Shown here in pieces: positions 42,001 to 54,178 of a stretch of DNA of 64,000 bases (position 1 is the first letter of the stretch; each line of letters starts with the position of its first letter). The position numbers and the translations under genes are program-made. Under the pieces are notes generated by a model. It was not told the DNA's origin, ran no database searches, and was given only the letters and a program-made list of their open reading frames with translations. This DNA comes from Goodfellowiella coeruleoviolacea (lineage in GTDB: Bacteria > Actinomycetota > Actinomycetes > Mycobacteriales > Pseudonocardiaceae): contig NZ_JAMTCK010000001.1 in assembly GCF_024171785.1 (NCBI RefSeq), positions 372,134-436,133 of the forward strand, given 5' to 3'.

Positions 42001-43719
42001 TCAGGTCAGCTGGAGGTAGTCCAGTTCGGCGTACCCGGTGCCGCCGCTGAAGTACGGCGCGCCCTTGGCCAGCCGGATGGTGTTGTACCCCGCCTTCAGG
42101 GTGACCGTGGTGGTCACCGTGGCGCCGAACTGGCCCCACGAGCCGGTCGGCGGGTAGCTCACCGTGGACCAGGCGCCGCCGTTGTAGGCCAGGCCCTGCG
42201 TGGCGGTCACGCCGGTGCCGTTGGCGTAGCCGATGGTCATGGTGTAGGCGCGGGCCTGGGGCACGGCGACGACGAAGTCGACGTAGCTCTGGCTGCGCGG
42301 GTCGCCGGTGTTGTCGATGCGGCCCACGTAACCGCCGTTGGACGCGCTGGCGGCGCTGAGCCGTTCGGCGCGGAACACCGAGGCGTTCTCCGCCTCGTAG
42401 CGCTGCTGGTAGGCGGGAACACCGCTGGTCGGCTCGACCACCAGGTGGTAGGCGCTGGTCGCGGTCATGTTCGCCACCGGGACGGTGATCTCGCCGTTGG
42501 TGACGGTGTGGGTGCTGGTGGCGATGGTCGTCGGCGCGGTCACCGCGGTGAACCGGCCGGAGGCCGGCGTGGCTTCGAGGGTCACCCGCACGGTGCCGCC
42601 GAGCGCGCCCAGCCCGGTGATCCGCACCGCGTTGCCGCCCGCTTCGTCCCCGAAGACCACGTCCACCCGGCGCCGGGTGCTGTCGTAGGAGGCGAACCCG
42701 TCGAGGCCGGTCTGCGCGGGCGGGGTGGTGGTCACCATCGAGCCGGCCATGTCGCCGTACCACTTGTACAGCCACCACGAACCGGTCGGCTGGGTGTTGT
42801 TGGTGACCAGGCCGTTGACCGTGCCGTACTCGTACCAGAAGGCCCGGTCGGCGGCCCACACCCCGGCGCGTTCCAGCTTGGCGAGGTAGTTGGTGACCCG
42901 GCCGGGCACGTCGACCTCGTCGGTGGCGGCGTACTCGTTGATGAAGACGCGGCGCGGGCTGATGCCCAGGGACGCCTCGATCGACCGGTAGGCCGCGACG
43001 TGGCTCGCGATCGACGCGCTGCTGTGGCCCAGCTCGTGCCACACCACGATGTCGGGCAGCGCGTTGCTGGCGCGGGCGGTGGTGAGGAAGGCCCTCATCC
43101 GGTTGGCGTCCCAGCTCGCGTAGCCGGGGCCGGCGACGGGTGTGACGGTGTCGCGCGTGCGGATGCGCTGCACGGTGCGCACCCATCCCGCGTTGAAGTC
43201 GCCGGCCGCGGCGGTGTTCCAGGTCCAGTCCGGTTCGTTCCAGATCTCCCAGGCCACGACATTGCTGACCGAGGTGGCCGCCAGCCTGGCCGACACCATC
43301 CTGTCTACTTTGGACAGCCAGTCGTCCCAGCTGACCCACTTGTAGGGGAAGTCGGGGTAGATGTCGGGCATGCGGATCACCTGGGCGGCGCCCACCCGGT
43401 CGGCCTGCGGCGCGACCAGCAGCGCGTCCCCGCCGGGCGGCTGCCCGTTGGGCCGCTGCCCCACGCCCGGCGGCGGCTGGGTGAGGGTGTGCATCCGGAG
43501 GGGCAGCAGCGTGGTGTCGGCGGGTCGGTTGTTCTCGGCGAGCGCGTACAGGCCGCCGGAGGCGACGTGGGTGACCGGCCGGAACGGCGCGCCGGCGTTG
43601 ACCACCAGCGTGTGTCCGGCCGCGCTGGCCGGCAGGGCTGGTGCGACCGCGAGCGCGGCGGCGAGGGCGGTGGCGAGGGCGGGGACCGCGAACGCGGCCC
43701 GGAGTGTCGGCTTTGGCAC
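42001..43719 (-). CDS. Secreted GH39-like glycoside hydrolase with C-terminal CBM
   Basis: A 572-aa exported protein. A signal peptide (to about residue 34, PASAAGH) is followed by a clan GH-A barrel with acid/base Glu162 in WEIWNEPDW and candidate nucleophile Glu262 in VFINEYAATDE. The C-terminal 140 residues, from YEAENASVFRAERLSAASASNGGYVGRIDN to AELDYLQLT, form a CBM6/CBM35-type sugar-binding module. The barrel lies closest to GH39/GH5-like proteins; substrate unknown (a xylan, galactan or glucan). GTG at 43719 follows GAGGTG. Its promoter carries a different LacI-type palindrome (GGAAACCGGTTTCC), so it seems to answer to another regulator than the other glucan genes. Confidence 0.82.
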   Translation of the reverse strand: MPKPTLRAAFAVPALATALAAALAVAPALPASAAGHTLVVNAGAPFRPVTHVASGGLYALAENNRPADTTLLPLRMHTLTQPPPGVGQRPNGQPPGGDALLVAPQADRVGAAQVIRMPDIYPDFPYKWVSWDDWLSKVDRMVSARLAATSVSNVVAWEIWNEPDWTWNTAAAGDFNAGWVRTVQRIRTRDTVTPVAGPGYASWDANRMRAFLTTARASNALPDIVVWHELGHSSASIASHVAAYRSIEASLGISPRRVFINEYAATDEVDVPGRVTNYLAKLERAGVWAADRAFWYEYGTVNGLVTNNTQPTGSWWLYKWYGDMAGSMVTTTPPAQTGLDGFASYDSTRRRVDVVFGDEAGGNAVRITGLGALGGTVRVTLEATPASGRFTAVTAPTTIATSTHTVTNGEITVPVANMTATSAYHLVVEPTSGVPAYQQRYEAENASVFRAERLSAASASNGGYVGRIDNTGDPRSQSYVDFVVAVPQARAYTMTIGYANGTGVTATQGLAYNGGAWSTVSYPPTGSWGQFGATVTTTVTLKAGYNTIRLAKGAPYFSGGTGYAELDYLQLT

Positions 43720-43829
43720 TGGTGCACCTCGATCAGGGAAGGGAACGTGCTCAGCCCGTGGTGCTGGTCGGGGTCGGGACCGCGCGGTCCGCCCGCCGGT
43801 GGCGCGGTCGGCGCCCAGGCGGACGAATC

Positions 43830-43877
43830 AGGAAACCGGTTTCCTCGCAAGGTAGGGACGCGGGCGTTCCGTGTCAA
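43830..43877 (-). promoter_or_regulatory. Promoter and distinct LacI-type operator of the GH39-like gene
   Basis: TTGACA (43877-43872), a 17-bp spacer and TACCTT (43854-43849) make one of the best promoters in the window. Directly after it lies AGGAAACCGGTTTCCT (43845-43830), a perfect 16-bp palindrome of the LacI class but different from GAGAGCGCTCTC. Between this site and the GH39-like start nothing else is seen. Confidence 0.75.
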
Positions 43878-43976
43878 GGTCCTTGTCCGCGGCGATGAGC
43901 TGAGCGAACGCCGGATGCAGGCCCGCCAGACCGACCATTCGGAGCAGCCCGCCCAGCCCCCGCAAGGAAAATCACG

Positions 43977-44009
43977 GAAAACGCCCGGCCAGGTGGTCCC
44001 GGCCGGGCG
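43977..44009 (-). terminator. Intrinsic terminator of the transporter/GH1 operon
   Basis: CGCCCGGCC (43982-43990) pairs with GGCCGGGCG (44001-44009). On the minus strand the stem is followed by TTTTCC, 28 bp after the GH1 stop. A standard Rho-independent terminator. Confidence 0.8.
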
Positions 44010-44036
44010 TCTCGGTGTGGGGCTGGTGGCCGCGCG

Positions 44037-45461
44037 TCACGCGCCCTGGCGCACCCGGTTGATGGTGTCCCGGTACCACAGGGCGCTCTGCTTGGGCACC
44101 CGCCGCTGGGTGTCGTAGTCCACCCGCACCAGGCCGAACCGCTTGTCGTAGCCGTAGGACCACTCGAAGTTGTCCAGCAGCGACCAGGCGAAGTAACCGC
44201 GCACGTCCGCGCCGGCCAGCCGGGCCCTGGCCACGGCGGCGAGGTGGGCGGCCAGGTAGGCCACCCGGTCGCCGTCCCGCACGAAGCCGGTCTCGTCGGG
44301 CTCGTCGCGGAAGGCCGCCCCGTTCTCGGTGATCACCAGGGGCAGGCCCGGGTAGTCATGGCTGAGCCGGATCAGCAGGTCGGTCAGTCCATCCGGGACG
44401 ATCTCCCAGTCCATCGCCGTCACCGGCCGGCCGAGGCGCACGTCCCGGTGCACCGGGCGGCCGTCCGGGCCGGTGCTGCGGCCCTGATCGTCCACACCGG
44501 AGCAGCGCGAGCTGAAGTAGTAGTTGACGCCGAGCAGGTCGATGGGCGTGGCGATGACGTCGAGGTCGCCGTCGCGCACCGGGATGCGCACCCCGGCCAG
44601 GGCCAGATCCTCGACCACGTCGGCCGGGTAGTGGCCGCGCACCAGCGGATCCAGGTAGATCCGCACGCCGAGCCCGTCGGCGCGCCGGGTGGCCGCCCGG
44701 TCGGCCTCGCTGTCGGTGGCCGGGGTCAGCTGGCTCATGTTCAGCGTGATGGCGAACTCGGCCGGCCCGTCCGCCGCGGCCCGCATGCGCTGGGTGGCCA
44801 GGCCGTGCCCGAGCAGCAGGTGGTGCACTGCCGCGATGCTCGCGGGGAAGTCCTGCCGGCCAGGCGCCTGCCGGCCCTCGTGGTAGCCGAGCATGGCCGA
44901 GCACCACGGCTCGTTGAGGGTGGTCCAGTGGCGCACCCGGTCCCGCAGCGCGTCGAAGACCAGCATGGCGTAGTCGGCGAACCGGTGCGCGGTGTCCCGC
45001 ACCGGCCAGCCGCCGGCGTCCTCCAACTCCTGCGGCAGGTCCCAGTGGTAGAGGGTGAGCCACGGGTCGATGCCGTTGGCCAGCAACTCGTCCACCAGCC
45101 GGTCGTAGAAGGCCAGTCCCGCCGGGTTGGCCGGTCCCCGCCCGCCGGGCTGCACCCGGGGCCAGGCGACCGAGAACCGGTAGGCGTTCACGCCGAGCTG
45201 GCGCATCAGCGCGACGTCCTCGGGCATCCGGTGGTAGTGGTCGCAGGCCACGTCGCCGGTGTCACCGCCGTCGACCGCGCCGGGAAGGCGGCAGTAGGTG
45301 TCCCAGATGGACGGTCCGCGACCGTCCTCGGTCACCGCCCCCTCGATCTGGTACGCCGAGGTGGCCACGCCCCAGTCGAAGGTCGGCGGCAGGGTGGCGA
45401 TCAGCTCCGCCTCGGTGTCGGTCCCGGTGTCGGTCCCGACGGTCGGCGCACTGGTGTCCAT
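44037..45461 (-). CDS. GH1 beta-glucosidase
   Basis: A 474-aa cytoplasmic family 1 glycosidase. It starts with FDWGVATSAYQIEGAVTEDGRGPSIWD, the canonical GH1 opening. The acid/base is Glu184 in TTLNEPW and the nucleophile Glu379 in VITENGA; the aglycone-side motif is GYFAWSLLDNFEWSYGYDKRFGLV. No signal peptide. It splits beta-linked disaccharides or short oligosaccharides to glucose. It is the last gene of the operon that starts with the binding protein at 51298, only 16 bp after the permease/ATPase gene, so import and intracellular hydrolysis are directly linked. ATG at 45461 with AGAGGAG upstream. Confidence 0.95.
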   Translation of the reverse strand: MDTSAPTVGTDTGTDTEAELIATLPPTFDWGVATSAYQIEGAVTEDGRGPSIWDTYCRLPGAVDGGDTGDVACDHYHRMPEDVALMRQLGVNAYRFSVAWPRVQPGGRGPANPAGLAFYDRLVDELLANGIDPWLTLYHWDLPQELEDAGGWPVRDTAHRFADYAMLVFDALRDRVRHWTTLNEPWCSAMLGYHEGRQAPGRQDFPASIAAVHHLLLGHGLATQRMRAAADGPAEFAITLNMSQLTPATDSEADRAATRRADGLGVRIYLDPLVRGHYPADVVEDLALAGVRIPVRDGDLDVIATPIDLLGVNYYFSSRCSGVDDQGRSTGPDGRPVHRDVRLGRPVTAMDWEIVPDGLTDLLIRLSHDYPGLPLVITENGAAFRDEPDETGFVRDGDRVAYLAAHLAAVARARLAGADVRGYFAWSLLDNFEWSYGYDKRFGLVRVDYDTQRRVPKQSALWYRDTINRVRQGA

Positions 45462-45477
45462 GTGTCTCCTCTGCGGA

Positions 45478-47607
<2,130 letters not shown>

Positions 47608-47610
47608 GGG

Positions 47611-48587
47611 TCAGCCCTCCCGCCGGGTGCGTGGGTCGAGTACCAGGTAGGCCACGTCGGCCAGGAAGTTGGCCAGCAGCACGGACAGCGTGATGATCAG
47701 GAAGATGCCCTGCATCAGCGGGTAGTCCTTGGCGCCGACCGCCTGGAACAGCTGGAGTCCCAGGCCGGGGTAGGAGAAGACGATCTCGACCAGCAGGGTG
47801 CCGCCCACGATGAAGCCGAGCGAGAGCGCGAGCCCGGACACGTTGGGCAGCAGCGCGTTGCGCGCCGCGTAGCTGACCATCACGCGCCGCTCGCTGAGCC
47901 CCTTGGCGTGCGCGACCGTCACGTAGTCCTCGGCCGCGACGGTGACCATCATGTTGCGCATGCTCAGAATCCAGCCGCTCATGCACGAGATCAGGATGGT
48001 GGCGGCGGGCAGCAGCCCGTGTTGCAGGACGCTGCCGACGAACTCCCAGTCCCAGGACGGGACCAGGCCGGTGTCGTGGGCGCCGGACGCGGGGAAGAAG
48101 CTGCCCGGTCCGGTGAGCAGGGTGATCGCGATCAGGCCGAGCCAGAAGTACGGGATCGACGACAGGAACGTGGTCACCGGGATGACCAGGTCCACCCACG
48201 AGCCCCGGCGCCAACCGGCCACCGTGCCCAGACCGGTGCCGATCAGGAAACCGACGACCGTGGTGATCCCGACCAGGCCGAGTGTCCACGGCAGACTGTC
48301 CCCGATCACCTCGGCGACCGGGCTGGGGAAGAACGTGAACGACAGCCCGAGGTCGCCGCGCAGCAGCTGGCCCAGGTAGCGCACGTACTGGTCGAGCAGG
48401 CTCGCCTCGCTGTCCAGTCCGAACAGGACGTACAGTGACTGGACCGCCTCGGCGGTCAGCTGGCCGCGCGCCTTGGTGATCAGCGCCTGCACCGGGTCAC
48501 CCGGGATCAGCCTGGGCACGAAGAAGTTGATGGTGATCGCCGCCCACGCGGTGAACAGGTAGAAGGCGATCCGCTTGAGCAGGTAGC

Positions 48588-48591
<4 letters not shown>
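47611..48591 (-). CDS. DppB-type ABC permease (glucan operon)
   Basis: A 326-aa permease. It begins [34 protein letters not shown], the OppB/DppB hallmark, with the ATPase loop [27 protein letters not shown] and about six membrane helices. GTG at 48591 overlaps the stop of the DppF-type gene (GTGA). Upstream in-frame residues to 48702 overlap that gene and look unrelated. It partners the permease half of the fusion protein encoded next. Confidence 0.92.
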
Positions 48592-49636
<1,045 letters not shown>

Positions 49637-49640
<4 letters not shown>

Positions 49641-51298
49641 GCGGCTGGCCGCAGGTGCATCACGACGTCCAGGGCGTTCTCCCAGGTCGTCTGGACGGGT
49701 GCGTACGGGTTCTGCTCGTCGGGCCAGCCGGTCCAGTTCTTGGTGCTGTACTCGCCGCCCGCGTTGGCCGCCGAGGTGATCACCACCGGCATCTGCTCGA
49801 CGTGGATGCGCTGCAGCGCGTGCATGGCCGCGGCGCGGGCGGTGTCGTCGGCCGCGTTGGCGTAGTCGGCCAGCGCCTGGGTGGCCTCGGGGTTGTCGAA
49901 CCGGCCGTAGTTGCCGTTGACCCCGCCGGTGCCGATCGGCTTGACCAGGGCGCCGTCCATGATGCTGCGGTAGATGTCGTAGGGCGTGGTGCCGTTCTCG
50001 CTCCAGTGCAGCGCGGCCTGGAAGTCACCGGTGTCCAGCGCCTTGGTCCAGGTGTCCTGGTTGGTCTTGTCCACCGTGGCGGTGATGCCGATGGCCGCCA
50101 GGTTGTCCTTGATGATCTCCAGGTCGGTCACGTAGTCCGACCAGCCGGAGGGCACGGTCATGGTGAGGGTCACCGGCTGGCCGGTGGGGTCGTTGAGGGT
50201 GTCGCCGCTGAAGGTGAAACCCGAGTCGGTGAGCAGCTTCCTGGCGCCCTCGACGTCGACGGTGACCGTCCTGTCCTGGTACTCCGGGGCGATGAACGAG
50301 TCTCCGGCGGGCGTGGGAATGCCGGTGATGTTGTCCACCTTCGGGTAGAAGTAGCCGGCCTCACCCTGGTTGAAGATGTCGTCCCGGTTGACCACCAGGT
50401 TCACCGCGCGGCGCAGCACCGGGTTGTCGAACGGCGCGCGCTGGGTGTTGAACCACAGGCCGTGGATGCCCAGCACGGGCGGGAACCACAGCTTGAAGTG
50501 CTCGGGGTCCTTGCTGGTGTAGACCGCCTGGTAGTTCGGGATGAAGGTGAAGCTCCACTCGCACGCGCCGGTGGCCAGTGCCGTGGTCTGCGCGTTGTTG
50601 TCGCTGTACGAGGTGTAGCGGACCTCCTTGACCTGCGGCAGGTCCTGCCAGTAGCGGTCGCGCAGGACCACGGTGGCGGCCTGCGGGGTGAAGGACTTGA
50701 GCACGTAGGGCCCGCTGCCGATCGGGTTCTTCACCGTGTCCGTGGTGGGGTCGGGAATGGCCGACCAGATGTGCTTGGGCACGACGAACTGCTCGAAGAT
50801 CTTCTTCTGCCGGACGAACTGCGACTCGGCGAAGCCGAGGGTGACCTGGTTGCCGGACGCGGCGATGTCGCGGTAGGGGACGGCGTCGATGTTCAGGCTG
50901 GGGTGGTCCCTGAGCAACTGGAAGGTGAACGCGACGTCCTCGGCCGTCAGCGGCTTTCCGTCCGAGAAGGTCACGTTGTCCCGGATGGTCAGCACCAGGG
51001 TGCGGTAGTTGTCCGACCACTCCCACGCGCTGGCCAGCCACGGCTTGAACGGCTCGGTCACCTTGACGTCGTTGACCATCGCCAGCGGCTCGTAGATCAG
51101 CCGCCGGTAGCCCAGCGAGGAGGCCGCCGATGAGGTGAGGAACGGGTTGTTGTTCTCCGTCTGCGGACCGTTGGGCATGCCGACGGTCAGCACGCCGGCG
51201 GTGTTCTGCTGCCGCGCGCCGCCCGAGCCGCAGGCGGCCAGTCCGGTCAACGCCACGGCCGCCGCAACGACGAGCGTCACTGGTCGTCCAAGTCGCAT
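49637..51298 (-). CDS. SBP family 5 binding lipoprotein, likely for beta-glucan oligosaccharides
   Basis: A 553-aa lipoprotein with lipobox LAAC (near residue 22) and the SBP_bac_5 fold: [53 protein letters not shown] and [22 protein letters not shown]. Although the family is named for peptides, several bacterial relatives bind cello- or laminari-oligosaccharides (for example the cellobiose/laminaribiose systems of Thermotoga). Here the operon ends with a GH1 beta-glucosidase and is surrounded by glucanases, which favours a sugar ligand. ATG at 51298 has AAGGAGG 5-6 nt upstream. Divergent from the ROK regulator. Confidence 0.88.
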
Positions 51299-51453
51299 GG
51301 ATCCTCCTTGTCGCGATCGGGAAACCGAGCAGTGGGGTGAGCGGGCCGCGCGTGCCGTCGCGGCGGAGAAGGTCGACGTCTCCCGGTGCACGCAGAGTCA
51401 ACCCAGTGAGCGAGGTCACGTCAATCACGGGAAGGTCACAAACCCGACCTTGT

Positions 51454-51466
51454 TTTAAGTCTTAAA
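51454..51466. promoter_or_regulatory. ROK-type operator
   Basis: TTTAAGTCTTAAA is a perfect 13-bp palindrome in the only AT-rich stretch between the divergent binding-protein and ROK genes. A -10-like TAAACT (51463-51468) overlaps it on the plus strand. Probably bound by the ROK protein. Confidence 0.65.
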
Positions 51467-51526
51467 CTAAGCCCCACACTTTCTTCGGGCAGGTCGGCCC
51501 GATCATGTCGAGGAGACTTGAGAACC

Positions 51527-52762
51527 ATGCCCGCCAAGCGCACCACCGTTCGCGACGTGCGTCGTCACAACCGGTCCACGCTGCTGTCCACGCTGTTCTT
51601 CGACGGCCCGCTCAGCCGGCACGACCTGAGCAGGCTGACCGGGCTCAGCGCCGCGACGGTCAGCAACGTCACCGGCGAACTCGCCGAGGACGGGCTGGTG
51701 GTGGAGGCCGGCCTGGTCGACTCCGACGGCGGCCGGCCCCGGGTGCTGCTGCGGGTCAACCCGCAGCACGCCCACGTGGTCGGCGTCGACGTCGGCGAGA
51801 CCGGGATCAGGACGGAACTGTTCGACCTGGCCCTGACCAGACTGACCACAGTGGACCGCGCGCTGCCGGCCGGCACCCCCGACCCCACCGAGGTCGCCGC
51901 CCACGTGGCGGCCAGCGTGCGCGCGGCGATCGAGCAGGCCGGCGTTGCCGAGCGCGGGGTGCTGGGCGTCGGCGTGGGCGTGCCCGGAACGGTCGAGCAG
52001 GGCCGCACCGCCGTGGTGCACGCCCAGGCGATCGGCTGGGGCGGGGTGCCACTGGAGGAGCTGATCCGCGCCGAGGGGATCACCCCGCCGCTGTTCCTGG
52101 AGAACGGGGCGAAGACCCAGGGGCAGGCGGAGATGTGGTTCGGCGCCGGCCGGGGCGCCAGCCACGTGGTGATCGCGCTGCTGGGCTCGGGCGTCGGCGC
52201 GGCCGTGGTCACCGAGGGCAACGTGTACCGGGGCAGCACCAGCAGCGCGGGCGAGTGGGGCCACACCACGATCGTCTACGGCGGCCGGCCGTGCCGGTGC
52301 GGCTCGCGCGGGTGTCTGGAGGCCTACGTCGGGGCCGGGGGCGTGCTCGACCGCTACCGCAGGGCCAGGGGCGGCCGGGCCGTCCCCGGCGAGGACGAGC
52401 GGGCCCAGCTGGAGCACCTGGTGGCGGCGGCGGAGCGGTCGGCGGCGGCCACCCGCGTGCTGGACGAGACCGCGGGCTACCTCGGCGCGGGCATCGCGAA
52501 CCTGGTCAACCTGTTCAACCCGCAGCGGATCGTGCTGGGCGGCTGGGCCGGCCTGGCGCTCGGCGCCCAGCTGCTGCCGCGGATCGAGCAGGCCACCGCC
52601 GCCCACGCCCTGCACCACCCCTACGGGCAGGTCTCGATCGAGCTGGCCCGGTTGGGGCCGGACGCGGTGGCGGTGGGTGCCGCGACGCTGCCGGTGGCCG
52701 CGCTGCTGGAACGCGGCGCCGACCCGCGCCGGCAGCCGTCGAGCGGAGCCGACGTCGCCTGA
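51527..52762 (+). CDS. ROK family transcriptional regulator
   Basis: A 411-aa repressor of the NagC/Mlc/XylR type. Residues 1-70 hold a MarR-like HTH (LSRHDLSRLTGLSAATVSNVTGELAEDGLV), the rest a ROK sugar-kinase-like domain with GVDVGETGIRTELFDL, GVGVGVPGTVEQGRTAV, HTTIVYGGRPCRCGSRGCLEAYVG (zinc site, CxCGxxGCxE) and IVLGGWAGLAL. ROK repressors release DNA when a sugar binds. ATG at 51527, GAGGAG about 11 nt upstream. It is divergent from the transporter/beta-glucosidase operon, its obvious target. Confidence 0.93.
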   Translation: MPAKRTTVRDVRRHNRSTLLSTLFFDGPLSRHDLSRLTGLSAATVSNVTGELAEDGLVVEAGLVDSDGGRPRVLLRVNPQHAHVVGVDVGETGIRTELFDLALTRLTTVDRALPAGTPDPTEVAAHVAASVRAAIEQAGVAERGVLGVGVGVPGTVEQGRTAVVHAQAIGWGGVPLEELIRAEGITPPLFLENGAKTQGQAEMWFGAGRGASHVVIALLGSGVGAAVVTEGNVYRGSTSSAGEWGHTTIVYGGRPCRCGSRGCLEAYVGAGGVLDRYRRARGGRAVPGEDERAQLEHLVAAAERSAAATRVLDETAGYLGAGIANLVNLFNPQRIVLGGWAGLALGAQLLPRIEQATAAHALHHPYGQVSIELARLGPDAVAVGAATLPVAALLERGADPRRQPSSGADVA

Positions 52763-52836
52763 GCCCGTGGCCGGCTCCGGCCGGGGCGGACCGACCCCGT
52801 GGCGCCTGGTCCGCTGCGGTTGCCGGCGGGTTGGCG

Positions 52837-52867
52837 TACGGTGGACCAGCCTCGGAGAGCGCTCTCC
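52837..52867 (+). promoter_or_regulatory. -10 and LacI-type operator of the lacI-family gene
   Basis: GGAGAGCGCTCTCC (52854-52867) lies 22 bp before the regulator's ATG, 11 bp after a -10-like TACGGT (52837-52842). This is the same box as in front of the five secreted-protein genes and indicates autoregulation. Confidence 0.65.
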
Positions 52868-52889
52868 CACGTTGTGATACAAAGGATCT

Positions 52890-53924
52890 ATGAGCAGAGG
52901 ACTTCCGTCGGCACCGGGCGCGCCCACGTTGGAGGACGTGGCCCGGGCCGCGGGAGTCTCCCGCGCCACGGTGTCCCGGGTGATCAACGGGACCCGCAAC
53001 GTGGACCAGAAGATCCAGGAGCTGGTGCGCCAGGCGATCGCCAGCACCGGGTACGTCCCCAACCGGGCGGCGCGGTCCCTGGTCACCAGGCGCACCGGCA
53101 CCATCGCCCTGGTGGTCTGCGGTGCCGGGGAACCCAGGGGCGAGGTCTTCACCGACCCGTTCTTCGGCCGGGTGGCCGCGGGGGTGGTGGGGCTGTTGCG
53201 CACCCGCGGCGTGCACCCGGTCCTGATGCTGGCCGACACCGACGAGGCCCGCGCCGAGGTGCTGGCCTTCCTGCGGCAGGGCAGCGCCGACGGCGCGCTG
53301 CTGGTCTCCACGCACGCCAAGGACCCGCTGCCCGGCATGCTCGTCGACGCCCGGCTGCCGGCCGTGCTCTTCGCCCGGCCGGCCGAGCCGCTGCCGATCA
53401 GCTACGTGGACCTGGCCAACCACACCGGTGGCGTGCTGGCCGCCGACCACCTCGTGAGCCTGGGCCGCCAGCAGGTGGTCACCATCACCGGTCCGCTGGA
53501 CCTGCCCAACAGCCAGGACCGGCTGACCGGCTTCCGGGAGGCGATGGCCCGCCACGGCCACGCCTACGTGCCGGCGGCCGCGGGCAACTTCACCCAGGAC
53601 AGCGGTGAGGCGGCCATGGAGCGGCTGCTGGCCGAACACCCGGGGCTGGACGGGGTGTTCGCGGCCAACGACCTGATGGCCCAGGGCGCGCTGCTGGCGC
53701 TGCACCAGCACGGCCGCCGGGTGCCCGAGGACGTGGCGCTGATCGGGTTCGACGACAGCAGCGCCGCACTGGCCTGCCGGCCGCAGCTGACCACCGTGCG
53801 CCAACCGGTCGAGGACATGGCCGCGGAGATGGCCCGACTGCTGCTGTCCCACATCGACGAGCCCGACCGCCGCGCCACCTCGGTCATCTTCGAGCCCACC
53901 CTGGTGCCGAGGCGCTCCGCCTGA
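52890..53924 (+). CDS. LacI family transcriptional regulator, probable master of the glucan regulon
   Basis: A 344-aa repressor. The N-terminal LacI HTH reads PTLEDVARAAGVSRATVSRVINGTRNV, with the hinge region NRAARSLVTRRTGTIALVV, followed by a periplasmic-binding-protein-like ligand domain (DPFFGRVAAGVVGLLRTRGVHPVLM, GVFAANDLMAQGALLALHQHGRRVPEDVALIGFDDS). Proteins of this kind bind short even palindromes with a central CG such as GAGAGCGCTCTC, and one such site lies at its own promoter. ATG at 52890 with AAAGGA upstream. It is the only LacI-type gene seen in the window, so it is the natural candidate for the six boxes. Confidence 0.92.
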   Translation: MSRGLPSAPGAPTLEDVARAAGVSRATVSRVINGTRNVDQKIQELVRQAIASTGYVPNRAARSLVTRRTGTIALVVCGAGEPRGEVFTDPFFGRVAAGVVGLLRTRGVHPVLMLADTDEARAEVLAFLRQGSADGALLVSTHAKDPLPGMLVDARLPAVLFARPAEPLPISYVDLANHTGGVLAADHLVSLGRQQVVTITGPLDLPNSQDRLTGFREAMARHGHAYVPAAAGNFTQDSGEAAMERLLAEHPGLDGVFAANDLMAQGALLALHQHGRRVPEDVALIGFDDSSAALACRPQLTTVRQPVEDMAAEMARLLLSHIDEPDRRATSVIFEPTLVPRRSA

Positions 53925-54013
53925 ACCGCGCCGCGCCGGGGTTCTCGGCCACGTCGCACCCACCGACGCGTCGGCGGGCCGCGCCGAGGGTCCACTCCGG
54001 GTCGGCCACGCCG

Positions 54014-54060
54014 TTGACTTCACTGTGACGCAGGTCCTACTCTTCTGGGAGAGCGCTCTC
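54014..54060 (+). promoter_or_regulatory. Promoter and LacI-type operator of the beta-helix protein gene
   Basis: TTGACT (54014-54019), an 18-bp spacer and TACTCT (54038-54043) precede GAGAGCGCTCTC (54049-54060) by 5 bp. The layout matches the other members of the regulon. Confidence 0.75.
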
Positions 54061-54178
54061 ACAGCCGGTTCGGCGCCGCGGCCCCACGCTCGGAATCCCT
54101 TGTCCGGTCGGCGTTTCCCCGAACCGAGCTGTTCCCCGTCGTCTCGGGCACGCTGGCCCCTCACCGTCAGGCAGGACC

